Made by a program: the position numbers and the translations under genes. Shown piece by piece: positions 33,379 to 41,044 of a DNA stretch of 64,000 bases (positions within the stretch are counted from its first letter, which is position 1; the number at the start of each line of letters is the position of its first letter). The stretch is from JAGIBJ01 sp032119595 (GTDB taxonomy: Bacteria; Actinomycetota; Thermoleophilia; Solirubrobacterales; Solirubrobacteraceae), in NCBI GenBank assembly GCA_032119595.1, contig JAUMBQ010000010.1:1-64000 (forward strand). The letters are read 5' to 3'. Below the pieces are notes generated by a model. That model searched no databases. It was not told the origin of the DNA and saw only the letters and a program-made list of their open reading frames with translations.

Positions 33379-34376
33379 AGCCAACCGCGCCGTCGGAAGA
33401 TCGTGACCATGCTGACGAGCAGCACGATCATCATCGTCACGATGATCCAGAACGCCACCAGGCTGCCCTCGCCAGGGAGGCCCGTGTTCATCCCGAACAG
33501 CGATGCGACGAGCGTCAGCGGCAGGACGATGACGCTGATCGAGGTGAGCACGAGGAGCACGTCGTTGGCTCGATGCGTGTACACGGCCTCGTTCGTCTGC
33601 TCAAGCGCGTCGGCAACTTCCTTGAAGTTTTCCAGGGTGTCCCAGATCCGCTCGGAGGCATCGTTGATGTCGTCGAAGTAGATGTCGAGATCGCCGGTCA
33701 CGTACCGCTTCGTGCGCTCAAGATCCTTCAGCGCCGTGCGCTGCGGACGGGCGACCTTGCGGAAGTTGATGATCTCCTGCTTGGCATTGGAGATGTCGCG
33801 GACGGTGCCGGCCGACGGGCCCGCGAAGATGTCGTCCTCGAGGCGCTCAAGCTTGTTGCCGATCTTGCGGAGCATCGGGAACGCCGCATCCACGCACTGG
33901 TCGACGATTCGGTAGAGCAGGTAGCCGGCGCCCTTGCCCATCAACTCATCGCGCGTGTCCTGCTTGCGCTGGCAGCGGTCGAACAGGTACGAGAGCGGCT
34001 GAATCGGGTCGTTCGGCAGGGTGATCACGTAGTCCGGCCCGACGAACATGTCGAGCTCGACCGCGTTGAGGCGGCCGACGGTCTTGTCGTACTGCGGGAA
34101 GTGCAGGACGATGAACAGGTACTCGTCGTACTCATCGACCTTCGGGCGCTGATTGCGCGACGAGACATCCTCGTAGTCGAGCGGGTGGAACGGGAACCGC
34201 TCCTCAAGCCAGGCGCGGTCGACAGCCGTGGGCTTTTCGATGTGGATCCAGCGCAGCTTCTCGGTCTCGACGACCTCGGCGCGCTCGACGAGCTCTTCAG
34301 GCGGAGTCGGGGGCGAGACCACGCGCCCACGCGTGCGGCGCGGCAGCGATGGCCGCGTGTTCATCAGGCTGCGCAT
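33375..34376 (-). CDS. corA: CorA-family magnesium/metal transporter
   Basis: A 333-residue CorA channel. The cytoplasmic alpha/beta funnel (IHIEKPTAVDRAWLEERF, YLFIVLHFP) and long helices are followed by two C-terminal membrane helices. The first ends in the signature GMN (SLFGMNTGLPG), and the short periplasmic loop leads to the second helix and a basic C-terminus (FRRRGWL). It forms a pentameric Mg2+/Co2+ channel. First gene of the corA-lipid kinase-PAP2 operon, divergent from the riboswitch-controlled operon. Confidence 0.94.
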   Translation of the reverse strand: MRSLMNTRPSLPRRTRGRVVSPPTPPEELVERAEVVETEKLRWIHIEKPTAVDRAWLEERFPFHPLDYEDVSSRNQRPKVDEYDEYLFIVLHFPQYDKTVGRLNAVELDMFVGPDYVITLPNDPIQPLSYLFDRCQRKQDTRDELMGKGAGYLLYRIVDQCVDAAFPMLRKIGNKLERLEDDIFAGPSAGTVRDISNAKQEIINFRKVARPQRTALKDLERTKRYVTGDLDIYFDDINDASERIWDTLENFKEVADALEQTNEAVYTHRANDVLLVLTSISVIVLPLTLVASLFGMNTGLPGEGSLVAFWIIVTMMIVLLVSMVTIFRRRGWL

Positions 34377-34497
34377 GGCTACTAGGAGGCTCGTCGTTCA
34401 TCGTCTTCGGTGCGCAGCCACGGGGTCCGGCCTGCAACAAGCAGTGTATCGGCGTGGGACGCGTCGACCGGCAGCCGGACGTTCGGGCGCCCTTTGC

Positions 34498-34529
34498 TAG
34501 GCTGGCGAGTGCAGGCGCTCACCGCCTGC
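34498..34529 (+). promoter_or_regulatory. -10 box and 5' hairpin of the SAM-regulated mRNA
   Basis: TAGGCT at 34498-34503 should start transcription near 34510. The RNA would begin with a perfect hairpin GCAGGCG-CTCAC-CGCCTGC (34511-34529), only 4 nt before the riboswitch. Such a 5' stem could stabilise the leader. The sequence between 34377 and 34497 holds no gene. Confidence 0.5.
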
Positions 34530-34533
34530 GTGA

Positions 34534-34620
34534 CACATCCAGAGGAGTGGAGGGACTGGCCCTTTGAAGCTCCGGCAACCACCGCGCAAGCGGAGACGGT
34601 GCCAATTCCAGCTAGATGTG
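34534..34620 (+). ncRNA. SAM-I (S-box) riboswitch
   Basis: The S-box core is unmistakable: GGAGGGACTGGCCC, TTTGAAGC, CCGGCAACC and GGTGCCAATTCCAGC in the right order. P1 is formed by CACATC (34534-34539) and GATGTG (34615-34620). It binds S-adenosylmethionine and normally switches off methionine/cysteine genes. No U-tract follows, so control is probably translational: CCTCC (34627-34631), just 3' of the aptamer, is complementary to the GGAGG Shine-Dalgarno (34663-34667) of the next gene. This is a direct sign that the downstream operon belongs to sulfur-amino-acid metabolism. Confidence 0.93.
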
Positions 34621-34677
34621 GCAGGACCTCCTTCGCAGGAACCCCGCCACCGACACCAACGTGGAGGGATCCCCCTA

Positions 34678-35928
34678 GTGAATGCAAAGAGCCTGACCTG
34701 TCGCGAGTGCGGCTTTGAGTACCCGCTGGAAGCGCGGTACGTCTGCGAGCGCTGCTTCGGTCCGGTCGAGGTCGCCTACGACTTCTCGAGCATCGCCGGC
34801 GATCCCGAGTCGCTGAAGCGCCGCATCCAGGCCGGCCCGCAGAACATCTGGCGCTACGCCGATTTCCTGCCGGTCGAGACGCTGCCCGCTGGTGCCCACA
34901 CGGGTCTTCCCGTCGGCAGCACGCCGCTCATCAAGGCCGACCGCCTGGCCGAGCGCCTTGGTCTGCAGGGCGAGGTGTGGGTCAAGAACGACGCGCACAA
35001 CCCCACGCACTCCTTCAAGGATCGCGTCGTCGCCGTCGCGTCCGCCCGGGCTCGTGAACTCGGCATGACCACGCTCGCCTGCGCGTCGACCGGCAACCTC
35101 GCCGGCGCCGTCGCGGCCCAGGCCGCCGCACTCGGCCTGGAGAGCTACGTCTTCATCCCGTCGGACCTCGAGGAGCAGAAGATCCTCTCGACGGGGATCT
35201 ACGGCACCAAGCTCGTGCGCGTTCGCGGCAACTACGACGACGTGAACCGTCTCTGCACCGAGCTCTCCGGCGAGCGCGACTGGGCGTTCGTGAACGTGAA
35301 CGTGCGCCCGTACTACGCCGAGGGCTCCAAGACCCTTGCGTACGAGATCGCCGAACAGCTCGACTGGACCCTGCCGGACCGCATCGTCGCGCCGATCGCC
35401 TCGGGCTCGCTCTTCACCAAGCTCAAGAAGGGCTTCGGCGAGTGGCGTGACCTTGGCCTGATCGAGGGCAAGGATCCGATCATGAACGGCGCCCAGGCCA
35501 CCGGCTGCTCGCCCGTCGCCACGGCCTTCGCTGAGGGCAAGGACTTCTGCAAGCCCGTCAAGCCCGACACGATCGCCAAGTCGCTTGCCATCGGCAACCC
35601 TGCCGACGGCCCGTACGCGATCGACATCGCCCGCAAGACCGGCGGCTCGATCGAAGCCGTCACCGACGACGAGATCCGCGCCGGCATCAAGCTGCTCGCC
35701 GAGACCACCGGCATCTTCACCGAGACGGCCGGTGGCGTCACCACCGCCGTCCTCAAGAAGCTCGCCGACCGGGGCGACATCGGCCCGGACGAGCGCACCG
35801 TCATCGTCATCACCGGCGACGGCCTCAAGACTCTCGATGCCGTTCGCGGCTCCTTTGAGTCCTACGAGGTCGACCCGAACATGAACGACTTCATCACCAC
35901 CGTCGAAGGGGAGGCACTCGTCTCATGA
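34678..35928 (+). CDS. Threonine-synthase-like PLP enzyme with N-terminal zinc ribbon, SAM-regulated
   Basis: A 416-residue fold-type II PLP enzyme. A zinc ribbon comes first (Cys8-x2-Cys11 and Cys23-x2-Cys26). The PLP lysine is Lys114 in NPTHSFKDR, where threonine synthases usually read NPTGSFKDR. CASTGNLAGAVAAQ binds the cofactor phosphate. Annotation pipelines would call it threonine synthase (thrC), using O-phosphohomoserine. The SAM-I riboswitch upstream and the coupled CysO-like sulfur-carrier gene downstream argue for sulfur chemistry instead: a homocysteine-type synthase taking sulfur from the carrier thiocarboxylate is my inference. The start is the GTG at 34678 with GGAGGG 9 nt upstream. 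Confidence 0.8.
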   Translation: MNAKSLTCRECGFEYPLEARYVCERCFGPVEVAYDFSSIAGDPESLKRRIQAGPQNIWRYADFLPVETLPAGAHTGLPVGSTPLIKADRLAERLGLQGEVWVKNDAHNPTHSFKDRVVAVASARARELGMTTLACASTGNLAGAVAAQAAALGLESYVFIPSDLEEQKILSTGIYGTKLVRVRGNYDDVNRLCTELSGERDWAFVNVNVRPYYAEGSKTLAYEIAEQLDWTLPDRIVAPIASGSLFTKLKKGFGEWRDLGLIEGKDPIMNGAQATGCSPVATAFAEGKDFCKPVKPDTIAKSLAIGNPADGPYAIDIARKTGGSIEAVTDDEIRAGIKLLAETTGIFTETAGGVTTAVLKKLADRGDIGPDERTVIVITGDGLKTLDAVRGSFESYEVDPNMNDFITTVEGEALVS

Positions 35929-36194
35929 CCCTCATCAAGCTCCCGACCCAGCTCCGCGATGTCGCCGGCGGCGTCGCCGAGGTCACCGTCGAAGGCGCTA
36001 CCGTCAAGGAAGCCCTCGAGTCGCTGTTCACCCAGCACGAGGAGCTCCGCGGCCGCATCACCGAAAACGGCGAGCTGCGCCGCTTCGTCAACGTCTACCT
36101 CGCCGGCGAAGACATCCGCTACCTCGACGGCGTCGACACGCCCGTCCCCGCTGGCGGCGAACTCACCATCCTGCCGGCCGTCGCTGGCGGCTGA
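35925..36194 (+). CDS. CysO-like ThiS/MoaD-family sulfur-carrier protein
   Basis: An 89-residue ubiquitin-like sulfur carrier ending in the diagnostic GlyGly (LPAVAGG). The segment RRFVNVYLAGEDIRYLDG and the terminal TILPAVAGG closely resemble mycobacterial CysO as I remember it, more than MoaD or ThiS. The C-terminal glycine would be adenylated and thiocarboxylated by a MoeB/MoeZ-type enzyme (not in this window). Its ATG overlaps the stop of the threonine-synthase-like gene (ATGA), so the two are translationally coupled and both under the SAM riboswitch. In Mycobacterium, CysO donates sulfur to CysM; here the encoded partner is a ThrC homologue. Confidence 0.88.
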   Translation: MTLIKLPTQLRDVAGGVAEVTVEGATVKEALESLFTQHEELRGRITENGELRRFVNVYLAGEDIRYLDGVDTPVPAGGELTILPAVAGG

Positions 36195-36219
36195 GCGGAA
36201 CTCGCTCAGCATCGGCCGG

Positions 36220-36405
36220 TTAGCTTCGGCGCTGCCGCGCCGCGGCGGCGGGCGGCTGATCCCGGATCTTGCGGCGGCGCCGCGGATCCGGGGGAGCCGG
36301 AACCGCCTCCGGCGGCTCATGAAGGCGCCGGATGGCCTCGCGGGGCACGACGGTGGGCTTGGCCGGAACCAGGGTCGGCGGGCGTCCCACGCCGCGCGGC
36401 GGCAT
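36220..36405 (-). CDS. Possible small Pro/Arg-rich protein
   Basis: A 61-residue reading frame whose ATG overlaps the stop of the LamG gene (TGATG), suggesting coupling. The product is very rich in Pro and Arg (MPPRGVGRPPTLVPAK, then a basic tail) and has no fold I recognise. The underlying DNA is extremely GC-rich and palindromic, so an accidental frame over the operon's 3' untranslated region is a real alternative. Confidence 0.3.
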   Translation of the reverse strand: MPPRGVGRPPTLVPAKPTVVPREAIRRLHEPPEAVPAPPDPRRRRKIRDQPPAAAARQRRS

Positions 36406-37595
36406 CAGGTACCCGTGCCGAGCTTGTAGTGGTCGAGCACCTCGGCCGCGGTGAGCGTACGGCCCCACAGCAGGGGCTCATCAAGTTCCGCCGTGAGGTT
36501 CAGCGCCGACTCGTGTGAGCGCCCGAACCAGATCGTCGTACTGCCGGTGTGGGCCGTCGTGTTGCACGTCGTCGCACTCTCGGCGAGCGCGCCGTCGAGA
36601 TACAGCGCGATCGCGCCGGTCGTGCGGACCCGCGTGAAGACCACATGGTGCCACTGCGCATCGTTGAGCGCTCCGGCAGGCGTCCGAATCGTCGCGACGG
36701 CTCCGTTGCCGCAGCCGGCGACGATGCGCCCGGTGGCGTCGACGGCCACCCCGAAGTCGTTGGCATTCGCGGCGTTGCCCGCGTCAACGAGGCCGGCCGA
36801 GTCCGACCAGACGGTGCCTGCGCCGAGGCCGCTGGTCGCCGAGCCCTTGACCCAGATCTCGACGCTGTAGTTAGACGCGATGGCCGCGCGCCGCGTCATG
36901 CTGAGGTAGTCACTGCCACCGTTGAGTCGCACGGCGGTGTCGGCACTGCCGACGAGTGCGCCAGGGACGCGACGGGTCGGGGTGCCGTTGTAGGTCGCGG
37001 TCGCGGTGCCGCCGGTGCCGAGGTTGGCAGCGGTCGTGCCGGCGTCGCTCAGGCGGTAGTACTGCGACGCCAGCGCCTCGCGAGCCATCCCGAACTCGCC
37101 CAAGATCAGGCCGCTGTAGGACCGGATGTTGTAGGTGATCCCCGACTGCGTGGTGCGATCACCATTGGTGTTGGTCGCCCGGACCGACCAGCCGCCACTC
37201 GTGCCCGTATCGAGCGGAGTATCCGCGGTGACTGCGGCTGAGCGGTACTCATAGCCCGAGTACGGGCCGCCAGCGGTGAAGAGTGGGATGGCGGCGTCGC
37301 CGGTGACCGTTGCCAGATCGGCCGTGGCGCTCGCGATGCCTGCGGGATCGGTGATCGAGTTCACGCAGACGTAGAAGTCGGTGGCCTGTCGGACCGTGTC
37401 GGCCGGAGCGTTCACACCGCAGTTCGGGTCAGCGGTGATTCGCGGTCCGGTGATCACGGGCTTGGAGGCCACCGCACGGGTGGTGAACGTGTTCACGCCC
37501 GTACTGGTCGTCGACACGAACGCCGCGAGCGCGGTGCCCGTCACCACGCCGAACACGGCTAGGGCGATCAGGGCGATGGTGCGCTGGCGCTTCAT
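36405..37595 (-). CDS. Exported LamG/concanavalin-like surface protein
   Basis: A 396-residue exported protein. The signal region is of the SipW-dependent type: MKRQRTIALIALAVFGVVTG, then LAAFVSTTST, as in TasA/camelysin families. A roughly 130-residue Ala/Thr/Gly-rich domain follows, with two Cys. From about 190 to the end is a LamG/concanavalin-like jelly roll (SVEIWVKGS, NDAQWHHVVFTR, ALYLDGALAES, ELDEPLLWGRTLTAAEV). Such domains often bind glycans. I start at the ATG at 37595, which overlaps the upstream stop (ATGA) and has GGGAGG 13 nt before; an in-frame ATG at 37613 is possible. Probably a fibre-associated or adhesive protein. Confidence 0.8.
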   Translation of the reverse strand: MKRQRTIALIALAVFGVVTGTALAAFVSTTSTGVNTFTTRAVASKPVITGPRITADPNCGVNAPADTVRQATDFYVCVNSITDPAGIASATADLATVTGDAAIPLFTAGGPYSGYEYRSAAVTADTPLDTGTSGGWSVRATNTNGDRTTQSGITYNIRSYSGLILGEFGMAREALASQYYRLSDAGTTAANLGTGGTATATYNGTPTRRVPGALVGSADTAVRLNGGSDYLSMTRRAAIASNYSVEIWVKGSATSGLGAGTVWSDSAGLVDAGNAANANDFGVAVDATGRIVAGCGNGAVATIRTPAGALNDAQWHHVVFTRVRTTGAIALYLDGALAESATTCNTTAHTGSTTIWFGRSHESALNLTAELDEPLLWGRTLTAAEVLDHYKLGTGT

Positions 37596-39388
37596 CGGCT
37601 GTGAGCCTCCCATGAGAAGGTCCCGGTCGCGTTTGAGCTTGCGGCTGCCGGATCCTCATCGACGGTGACATCGACCCGATACCAGCTCGATTCGCCCTGT
37701 TTCCATTCGGCCGGCGCGGAGATCGCATCGTGAATGGCGGCGATCTCGGCGCTGCCCAAGGCGCGGGACCAGATCCCGACCTGATCGACCCGGCCGTTGC
37801 TGTAGGTCGGCGCGGTGCCGTCGCGCATGAGGAAGAAGGGGGAGGTCGGGGCGGTGGTCGCGCCGGCGGTGCCGCTGTAGACGCGTCGTCCGTCGAGGTA
37901 ATACTCGACCGTTGCCCCGTTGCGCACGAGCGCATGATGGTGCCATGCGTTGCGAAGCGGCGCGAACAGGATGCCGGTGTCGAACACCTGGTCGCTCACG
38001 CGGAACTTCATTTTCCCGTCGCCATCATCAAAGCCGAGGGACCAACCCGCGGCGCCGGTTGAGCTGTCGCGCATGATCGCGTTGCCGGAGGTCAGGCGGA
38101 ACCAGCCCGCCATGGTGGCCGCGGTGGTGATTCCCGCTGCCGGCAGCGACAGGGTTTGGGTGGTGCCGTTGAAGGCGAGGCCCCACTGAATATCGGTCGG
38201 CGAGGGCTGAGCGCCGGGGGTCACGACCGGGCCGCCGGTGGCGGTGGCTGCAGTGCCGGTCGATGCCGTGGTCGATGCCGTCCCCGGCTGGTAGGTGCGG
38301 AAGTTGTCGAGGTGCACGCCGGCGTTGTCGTCCTGCGCTCCGACGCCGACGAGACGAACCCCAGTCCGACCGGTCGCGGCGAAGGTGGCGTCGGTGACCG
38401 TGATCCGCTGAACGCCGTCTACGAACACGCGGATCGAGGAGCCGTTCTGGTCGAACACGACGTGGGCCGTGTCGTCGATGGCGATCGCGCCGGGCCAGGA
38501 GCCGAGCACGGTAATCACGCCAGCGTTGGCGGTACAGAGTTCCCAGAGTCCAACATCGGCCCGGTACCGGACGAGGTAGCCGGTGTCGCCGGTGGTGGGG
38601 ACGCGGGCCATGAGCCCGGCTTCACCCGTCGCGCTGCGCACGGTGATGTCCGCGCTCACGACCTCCGTGGCCGAACTCACGCCGGTGACCCGGTATTCAG
38701 CGAGGCCCGCGGCCTGTGGGCGTACGCGCCCGGACGAGGAGAACACGAGGTTGGTACTGCTGATCGCCTGGCGAGTCCAAGCGGTTCCGTACAGCTCGGC
38801 GCGCGAGGTGAGGAGTGCACCTGCGACACCCGAGAAGTTGTCGGCGCGGCGGGTGCGCTCGCCGAGTTCCCAGAGCCCGACGAGGTTCGTGCGTGCGGAG
38901 AGCACCGGAAGGATGGAGGTCGCGTGGAGTTGCTCTGACGGGTCGGAGATGCCGTTCGCCCAGTCGCCGGGCAGGTCGCTCATCCGCCCGTCGTAGACGA
39001 CTCCGTCGCCGAGGCCGTAGTAGTTGCGTTCGTCGGCAATGAATCCCGAGCAGTCGTCGAACCCGATAGCGCCTGTGCCCCTGGTGACGCGGACGCCGAG
39101 ATGCGAGGTCAGCGGGCCGGCGGAGGATGCATGCATCCGCACGTGGGAGGCCAGGGATCCATCCGACGTCACGCGGATGCAGCTCGTGTCCGAGGCACCG
39201 GCGCCTGCCGAGGTCAGCCCCACGAGTGCGCTGCCGCTGTCGTTGTCGTAGAGGTGGACCGACCCTGCCTCGGTACCGTTTTCGAGGCTGTCGCTGGTGG
39301 CGGTGTAGGCCGCGACCGTCCCCGCGCTCACCGCACAGGCGGCCACGAACACGACGACAGGGGAGAGCAGAAGACGACGGGACGCCAC
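37592..39388 (-). CDS. TasA/camelysin-like exported protein with LamG-containing insertion
   Basis: A 598-residue exported protein. Residues 1-153 follow the small TasA-like paralogues encoded on the other strand (TATSDSLENGTEAGSVHLYDND versus TATTDNTGNSIASGTVTITDND, each trimmed here), including the conserved Cys-Ile-Arg-Val. The last 37 residues (WYRVDVTVDEDP ... TFSWEAHSR) match the C-terminal end of those paralogues (YRFTISVVDDP ... SFTWEARNN). Between them, 154-561, lies a large insertion with two beta-sandwich regions, the second a LamG fold (AWHHHALVRNG, EYYLDGRRVYSG, DQVGIWSRALGSAEI). GTG start at 39388. It is coupled to the second LamG gene by ATGA and is divergent from the fibre genes. 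Confidence 0.8.
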   Translation of the reverse strand: MASRRLLLSPVVVFVAACAVSAGTVAAYTATSDSLENGTEAGSVHLYDNDSGSALVGLTSAGAGASDTSCIRVTSDGSLASHVRMHASSAGPLTSHLGVRVTRGTGAIGFDDCSGFIADERNYYGLGDGVVYDGRMSDLPGDWANGISDPSEQLHATSILPVLSARTNLVGLWELGERTRRADNFSGVAGALLTSRAELYGTAWTRQAISSTNLVFSSSGRVRPQAAGLAEYRVTGVSSATEVVSADITVRSATGEAGLMARVPTTGDTGYLVRYRADVGLWELCTANAGVITVLGSWPGAIAIDDTAHVVFDQNGSSIRVFVDGVQRITVTDATFAATGRTGVRLVGVGAQDDNAGVHLDNFRTYQPGTASTTASTGTAATATGGPVVTPGAQPSPTDIQWGLAFNGTTQTLSLPAAGITTAATMAGWFRLTSGNAIMRDSSTGAAGWSLGFDDGDGKMKFRVSDQVFDTGILFAPLRNAWHHHALVRNGATVEYYLDGRRVYSGTAGATTAPTSPFFLMRDGTAPTYSNGRVDQVGIWSRALGSAEIAAIHDAISAPAEWKQGESSWYRVDVTVDEDPAAASSNATGTFSWEAHSR

Positions 39389-39429
39389 TAATACAGAGAT
39401 CGCCCCCGCGTGTAGTGGCCGGGAGGCGA

Positions 39430-39611
39430 CTGGACGTATGACCCAGGGGTTTGCGCTCCGATGGGCCGGAATTCGGTCTTGCTGGACGAGTGGTCGACCA
39501 CATCCGTCACACCGGACTCAAGCTCGTTGGCGCATTCCCGAAGAAGGAACTAGGCGCGTTGCCCCTCGGTTCCGCGCAAGGTCACTCTCCCGAGAACGAA
39601 CTGAAGGTTCC
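39430..39611 (+). promoter_or_regulatory. Long 5' leader of TasA-like gene 1, homologous to leader 2
   Basis: A 182-nt untranslated region shares ordered blocks with the leader of the second paralogue: CTGGACGTATG(A/G)CCCAG at its 5' end, which folds as CTGG/CCAG; a small CCGG-type hairpin; CTCAAGCT; TCCCGAAGAA; and GAACTGAAGG-(T/A)TCC before the ATG. The conserved blocks are separated by variable sequence. A structured regulatory RNA or a recent gene duplication that carried its leader could explain it. TGTAGT near 39411 may be the -10 box. Confidence 0.55.
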
Positions 39612-40187
39612 ATGCCTCGCACCCGCAAGCTCTTGCTGACGACCCTGGTCGTCGGCGCAACGAGCGCTGTCGCCGGGCTCGGTGTCTTTGCGGCGTTCAC
39701 CGCCACAACCGACAACACCGGGAACTCGATCGCGTCGGGCACGGTGACGATCACCGACAACGACGCGTCCACCGCGCTGTACGCGCTCACGAACCTAGGT
39801 CCCGGCTCGACGACGCAGCGTTGCATCCGGGTGAGCTACACCGGTTCGCTGCCGTCGACGGTGAAGCTCTACCGCTCGAACACCGTCACGAACGGCACGG
39901 CCTTTGACCTTCAGATCGAGCGCGGCTCGGGCCTGAACCCCGGCACCAACCCGTTCCCGTCCTGCGTGGGCTTCACGTCGGCGGCAACGGTCTTCACCGG
40001 CGCGCTCGGCACCTTCCCGACCACCTACGCCGCCGGTCCCGACGCCCGCGGTGCCGCCTGGGCACAGAACGACACGGTCGACTACCGCTTCACCATCAGC
40101 GTGGTCGACGATCCCACGCCGAACGCGCACGCTGCCGTGGTTTCCTCGGCCGCGCACTCGTTCACGTGGGAGGCACGCAACAACTAG
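39612..40187 (+). CDS. TasA/camelysin-like fibre protein, copy 1
   Basis: A 191-residue exported protein of the SipW-dependent, TasA/camelysin-like kind. The signal segment (LLLTTLVVGATSAVAGLGVF) leads into AAFTATTDNTGNSIASGTV, the typical start of these mature proteins. The rest is a beta-sandwich with two Cys (QRCIRV, FPSCVGF) that could form a disulphide. Related proteins form extracellular amyloid-like or donor-strand fibres in biofilms; that role is inferred here. The first 47 residues are identical to copy 2. The ATG is preceded by a GAACTGAAGG Shine-Dalgarno region. A dedicated signal peptidase is encoded downstream. Confidence 0.82.
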   Translation: MPRTRKLLLTTLVVGATSAVAGLGVFAAFTATTDNTGNSIASGTVTITDNDASTALYALTNLGPGSTTQRCIRVSYTGSLPSTVKLYRSNTVTNGTAFDLQIERGSGLNPGTNPFPSCVGFTSAATVFTGALGTFPTTYAAGPDARGAAWAQNDTVDYRFTISVVDDPTPNAHAAVVSSAAHSFTWEARNN

Positions 40188-40195
40188 CGCCCGAA

Positions 40196-40221
40196 CTCAG
40201 GGCGCCTGAGGGCGCCCTGAG
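40196..40221 (+). terminator. Perfect 11-bp hairpin after TasA-like copy 1
   Basis: CTCAGGGCGCC (40196-40206), a TGAG loop and GGCGCCCTGAG (40211-40221), 8 bp past the stop codon. No U-tract. It probably limits read-through into copy 2 or stabilises the copy 1 mRNA, giving different amounts of the two proteins. Confidence 0.65.
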
Positions 40222-40282
40222 ACACGGCATCGAATCGGCTTCGGCGGCCTCATCTGCCGCGCGTGCTTGAGGAGGGGAGCAG

Positions 40283-40474
40283 CTGGACGTATGGCCCAGC
40301 CCTGCGCCCTCCAAAAAGCCGGAAACCGGGTTTCTTGGACGGATAGATGGCCTGGACGGCCACTTCGATCAAACCGAACTCAAGCTGACCGGGGAAATCC
40401 CGAAGAACGAACCAGACGCAGTGCTCACCTCGGGCGCTGCTGCTCCTCACCCACGAGATCGAACTGAAGGATCC
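40283..40474 (+). promoter_or_regulatory. Long 5' leader of TasA-like gene 2, homologous to leader 1
   Basis: A 192-nt leader with the same block order as leader 1: CTGGACGTATGGCCCAG, CCGGAAACCGG (a cleaner hairpin than in leader 1), CTCAAGCT, TCCCGAAGAA, GAACTGAAGGATCC. Conservation outside the coding region, together with hairpins that are kept while their sequence changes, hints at a functional RNA. No known riboswitch class was recognised. Confidence 0.55.
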
Positions 40475-41044
40475 ATGCCTCGCACCCGCAAGCTTTTGCT
40501 GACGACCCTGGTCGTTGGCGCTACGAGCGCTGTCGCCGGGCTCGGTGTCTTCGCGGCGTTCACCGCCACAACCGACAACACCGGGAACTCGATCGCATCA
40601 GGCACGGTGACGATCTCCGACAACGACGCGTCGACTGCGCTGTACGCGCTCACCAACATGGGCCCCGGTTCGACGACCCAGCGGTGCATGAAGGTCACGT
40701 ACACCGGCTCGCTTCCGTCGACGGTGAAGCTCTACAAGTCCAACACCGTCACGAACGGCACGGCCTTCAACCTCCAGATCGAGCGTGGCTCAGGCCTCGC
40801 GGCCGGCGGGTTCCCTGCCTGCACCGGCTTCGTCTCTGCGGGCACCGTGTTCACCGGCACGCTCGGCGCGTTCCCGACGACCTATGCGGCCGGCCCGGAC
40901 GCCCGCGGCTCGGCCTGGGCACAGAACGACGCTGTCGACTACCGTTTCACCATCACCGTCGTCGATGACCCAACTCCGAACGCGCATGCCGCCGTGGTCT
41001 CCTCGGCCGCGCACAGCTTCACGTGGGAGGCACGCAACAACTAG
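40475..41044 (+). CDS. TasA/camelysin-like fibre protein, copy 2
   Basis: A 189-residue paralogue of copy 1, identical over the first 47 residues and over most of the C-terminal third; differences cluster around residues 108-125, next to the second Cys (FPACTGF). It has the same SipW-type signal and the same ending (SFTWEARNN). Recent tandem duplication is clear. Two near-identical subunits may form a mixed fibre, or one may act as an assembly or antigenic variant. Its stop lies 22 bp inside the presumed start of the accessory gene, so the downstream genes are likely co-transcribed. Confidence 0.82.
   Translation: MPRTRKLLLTTLVVGATSAVAGLGVFAAFTATTDNTGNSIASGTVTISDNDASTALYALTNMGPGSTTQRCMKVTYTGSLPSTVKLYKSNTVTNGTAFNLQIERGSGLAAGGFPACTGFVSAGTVFTGTLGAFPTTYAAGPDARGSAWAQNDAVDYRFTITVVDDPTPNAHAAVVSSAAHSFTWEARNN

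Noticed and set aside
34534..34620. SAM-IV or SAM-II riboswitch
   Set aside because: The core order (GGGACTGGCCC, GAAGC, GGCAACC, GGTGCCAATTCC) is that of SAM-I; features typical of the other classes are absent.
39430..40474. c-di-GMP-I riboswitch in the fibre leaders
   Set aside because: The conserved CACGCACAGGGCAAACC core and tetraloop receptor are absent.
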